Below are positions 5,666 to 7,605 of a stretch of DNA of 7,605 nucleotides, one piece after another. A program made the translations under genes and the position numbers. This DNA is from Deltaproteobacteria bacterium (GTDB taxonomy: Bacteria > Desulfobacterota > Anaeroferrophillalia > Anaeroferrophillales > Tharpellaceae): NCBI GenBank assembly GCA_013153415.1, contig JAADEO010000003.1, positions 1 through 7,605 on the forward strand, given 5' to 3'. The notes under the pieces are model-generated. The model had not been told where the DNA came from, did no database searches, and worked only from the letters and a program-made list of their open reading frames with translations. Within the stretch, counting starts at the first letter, position 1. Every line of letters begins with the position of its first letter.

Positions 5666-6538
5666 ATGACGGATGGTGCTTTGCCCAGACCGGTCGATGC
5701 GGTTTCGGAACTTTTGGCCCGGCGGCGTTTTGTTGAGCTGGCAGCCTGTAAACCGGTCGATGATTTTCTGCCCGGAGCCTGGGAGAGCCGGCGGCCGGGC
5801 AGCGGCTACGAGTTCGATTCGTTGCGGGAGATGGCCCCCGGCGACCCGGTCAAGCTCATCGACTGGTCCGCCCGGGCCCGGACCGGCAAGCTTTATGTCC
5901 GCGAGTTCTTGAGCGAAAGTTATTTCAACCTGGTCGTGGTCTGCGATCTCAGCGGCTCGATGGCCTGCGGCCGCAAGGCCGGGCTGATGGCGGAGATCGC
6001 CATTTCCCTGGCCTGGTCGGCGATCTCGACCGGCAATCCCTGCGGTCTGCTGCTTTTTGCCGAAAAACCGCTTTTCTATCATCCGCCCGGGGCCGGCCGC
6101 GAACATTTGCTGGGGCTGGCCTCGGCCCTGGTCCGCCACCGGCCGGAAGAGGGGAGGGAGTTTGCCGCCGGCCGGGCCTCGGCCCTGCTGCGAACCCGTA
6201 TCCGGCCCGGCATGGTCTTTTTCATCTCCGATTTCCTCGAAGAGACCCGGCCCGCCGACCTGGTTCTGCCGGGCTGCGAGGTCAAGGCGATCCAGGTTCT
6301 GGAAGAGAGCGAGAAGCGGTTACCCCGGGGACTCAAGGGCTTGGTCGCCTGCCGCGACCCAGAAGACGGCCGGGAGTATCTTCTCGACCTCGAAAAATGG
6401 CGAGACTACAACCGGCAGATGGCCGATTACCTTGAAACCTTCGAAGAGCGGCTGCGTCATCTGGAAATCGCCGCCACGGTGATCACCCCGGCTGACGACT
6501 TTGCCGACAAGATCAACCGCATGGACAACAGGCTTTGA
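5666..6538 (+). CDS. DUF58 protein with von Willebrand A-like motif (MxaS-like partner of MoxR)
   Basis: A 290-residue protein without obvious membrane spans, so probably cytoplasmic or peripheral. The DUF58 signature runs through LREMAPGDPVKLIDWSARAR (53-72), then TGKLYVREF, leading into the metal-site-like DLSGSM (94-99), a DxSxS motif of von Willebrand A domains. The strand GMVFFISDF and the later helices complete a vWA-like fold. DUF58 proteins of this size are regular partners of MoxR ATPases; in methylotrophs the equivalent gene is mxaS, part of the set needed to mature methanol dehydrogenase, but nothing here identifies the client. The start ATG 5666 has a strong GAGGA (5656-5660) five bases upstream. 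The 39-base gap after moxR is AT-rich and repeats AAGGTTA (5626-5632, 5635-5641). Downstream, a repeat-bearing gap of 117 bases precedes the next gene. Confidence 0.92.
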   Translation: MTDGALPRPVDAVSELLARRRFVELAACKPVDDFLPGAWESRRPGSGYEFDSLREMAPGDPVKLIDWSARARTGKLYVREFLSESYFNLVVVCDLSGSMACGRKAGLMAEIAISLAWSAISTGNPCGLLLFAEKPLFYHPPGAGREHLLGLASALVRHRPEEGREFAAGRASALLRTRIRPGMVFFISDFLEETRPADLVLPGCEVKAIQVLEESEKRLPRGLKGLVACRDPEDGREYLLDLEKWRDYNRQMADYLETFEERLRHLEIAATVITPADDFADKINRMDNRL

Positions 6539-6557
6539 CCTCGGACCGGTCTGCCGC

Positions 6558-6609
6558 TTTTCGCACCTTCGCGTGCTGATAAAATGAGGGTCACGCGAAG
6601 GCGCGAAGA
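6558..6609. repeat. Imperfect 18-bp inverted repeat in the DUF58/MxaA-like gap
   Basis: CCTTCGCGTG (6566-6575) and CACGCGAAGG (6592-6601) are perfect reverse complements, and the arms extend to 6558 and 6609 with one A/C mismatch and one G-T pair. The 16-base loop is 6576-6591. No T-run follows on the + strand, so a terminator is unlikely. The CGCGAAG-rich right arm resembles short intergenic repeats that I have seen in many unrelated bacterial genomes. It may be such a dispersed element placed inside an operon, or an mRNA-processing structure. Confidence 0.7.
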
Positions 6610-6619
6610 ACGCGAAAGG
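6594..6619 (+). repeat. Three degenerate tandem units of CGCGAAG
   Basis: The right arm continues as near-identical short units: CGCGAAGG (6594-6601), CGCGAAGA (6602-6609) and ACGCGAAAGG (6610-6619). They share the core CGCGAA at 8-9 base spacing. This tandem character is not explained by the hairpin alone and fits the style of dispersed intergenic elements. Confidence 0.6.
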
Positions 6620-6655
6620 TTTGACTTTAATGTTCTTAGCTGGACAGTTTTGAAA

Positions 6656-7605
6656 ATGTATTACTTAATATATAAGGAAAAGGCCTCCGCCCGGTGGTGG
6701 GTGATCCTGCTGGTTGCGGTTGTTCTGCTACTGTTCGTGATTCCGGCCCCGGCGGCGGAGACGGCGACCGGTGGAGAACCGGAGCGGTCGGTCGGGGTGG
6801 CGCGACTTGAATCTCCGCGGCCCGGCGGCCGGATCGGCGACCCCATACCTTTCACCCTCAAGATACATCTTGCGGATGGAATTCTGCTCGATCGCGGTTC
6901 GCTGGCCGGGCTGGAGATCCGGCCCGAGCGGTTGCCCCCGGAACTTTATTCCTGCAGGATCGCTCCTTGCGATCGGCAGCCGGCGGGGGAAGAACGTGAT
7001 CTCGAAATCAGGGGCACCCTGGTTATTTATGCTCCCGGGAGCTATCGCGTCAGCCCCACCCGGCTGGTCTGCCGGTTGCGGGACGATGATCGCAAAACCA
7101 GACTGGTCGATCTTCCGGCCACCGCCCAACTGGTTAAAATAGCTGCTCTTCAGCCCAGGATCGCGACCTCCAGGATCAGTCTTGTGATACCCGGCCAGCC
7201 GCCGCCGCTGCCGCCGCGACCGATCGAAAGCCCCGGTCGGGTGGCGGCAGCCAGCTATTTCGGGATTCTTTCACTGCTGCTAGCCCTCTTTTGCGCCATC
7301 GGGGCCTGGCTCGAGTTCAGCCGTGGACGGGGCTCGACGCCGTCTTCGCCGGCGCGTTCGGCAAATGTTTCCCTGGCGGAACGGCTGGCGCAGCTTCTTG
7401 CTTCTCCAGATAGAGACCATGACTGGCGGCTGCTGGTCGAAATCGATCATCTGCTTCGCCGCCACCTGAAAGAGGAACTCAATCTTTCACCGGCAGTGAT
7501 CGGCGGTTGCGGGGTCAGTTTCGCCCGCCGACTGAGGGGTCGGCTGGACTCGGAAAAGGCCTTGGCACTGGAACGGATTTATGCCGGGATAGATCTTGTC
7601 GTCGG
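6656..7605 (+). CDS. MxaA/BatD-like membrane-anchored protein of the moxR operon (3' end outside window)
   Basis: The frame is open from ATG 6656 to the right edge: 316 residues with no stop. Layout: basic N-terminus, a hydrophobic signal or anchor (15-34), a periplasmic beta-rich part with VGVARLESPRPGGRIGDPI near 46-64, a proline-rich linker (179-194), a second membrane span (201-219), and a cytoplasmic helical tail with DWRLLVEIDHLLRRHL (256-271). This anchor-periplasm-span-tail order, directly after moxR and a DUF58 gene, matches MxaA/BatD-like proteins, which are thought to link the cytoplasmic MoxR/DUF58 pair to periplasmic clients. Sequence similarity is weak by eye, so the call rests on architecture and order. 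The site before ATG 6656 is poor (GGA, 6642-6644). A strong AAGGAAAAGG at 6674-6683 lies inside the frame but is 17 bases from the in-frame GTG 6701, which would still keep the anchor. Cysteines 100, 105 and 139 lie in the periplasmic part. Confidence 0.75.
   Translation, partial: MYYLIYKEKASARWWVILLVAVVLLLFVIPAPAAETATGGEPERSVGVARLESPRPGGRIGDPIPFTLKIHLADGILLDRGSLAGLEIRPERLPPELYSCRIAPCDRQPAGEERDLEIRGTLVIYAPGSYRVSPTRLVCRLRDDDRKTRLVDLPATAQLVKIAALQPRIATSRISLVIPGQPPPLPPRPIESPGRVAAASYFGILSLLLALFCAIGAWLEFSRGRGSTPSSPARSANVSLAERLAQLLASPDRDHDWRLLVEIDHLLRRHLKEELNLSPAVIGGCGVSFARRLRGRLDSEKALALERIYAGIDLVV

Noticed and set aside
6650..6676. Promoter TTGAAA (6650) / TATAAG (6671) before the MxaA-like gene
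   Set aside because: The spacer is only 15 bases and the transcript would begin after the ATG at 6656; no support beyond AT-richness.
1..7605. tRNA, rRNA, CRISPR or insertion sequence
   Set aside because: No cloverleaf, regular repeat-spacer pattern or transposase motif was seen on either strand.

Overview
The window looks like a piece of chromosome from a GC-rich (by eye about 60 %), Gram-negative bacterium. The evidence is a periplasmic binding protein with a signal peptide, a FecCD-type importer and short intergenic gaps. The protein styles and a dispersed-type intergenic repeat would suit an anaerobic Desulfobacterota-like organism, but the sequence alone does not prove this. All supported genes are on the + strand. 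No tRNA, rRNA, CRISPR array, transposase or integrase was seen.

Region 1 (1-483): the 3' end of an adenosylcobalamin-dependent ethanolamine ammonia-lyase small-subunit gene (eutC), closed by two small hairpins and a strong intrinsic terminator.

Region 2 (518-4575): a four-gene set read as one transport locus. It holds an unrecognised protein with about six membrane segments, then a FecE/BtuD-type ATPase, a FecB/BtuF-type periplasmic binding protein and a FecCD/BtuC-type permease. The last three form a complete binding-protein-dependent importer of the vitamin B12/siderophore/haem class. Because eutC encodes a B12 enzyme, corrinoid is the most economical guess for the cargo, but no cobalamin riboswitch was found and iron-siderophore or haem uptake is not excluded. 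The gaps between these genes are unusually long for such an operon (about 120-140 bases) and hold small open frames that abut or overlap the flanking start and stop codons.

Region 3 (4646-7605): a second, unrelated-looking operon. It encodes a MoxR-family AAA+ ATPase, a soluble DUF58 protein with a DxSxS von Willebrand A-like motif, and a membrane-anchored protein laid out like MxaA/BatD. The last gene is open to the right edge and has no stop in the window. MoxR-DUF58-MxaA-like sets are known or thought to act as chaperone machines that mature or insert cofactors into periplasmic or membrane enzymes; the client here cannot be read from the window. A GC-rich inverted repeat with degenerate tandem units (6558-6619) sits between the DUF58 gene and the last gene.

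The points most worth a second look are the unrecognised membrane protein beside the importer, the small frames in the importer gaps, the divergent EutC motif, and the repeat inside the moxR-type operon.
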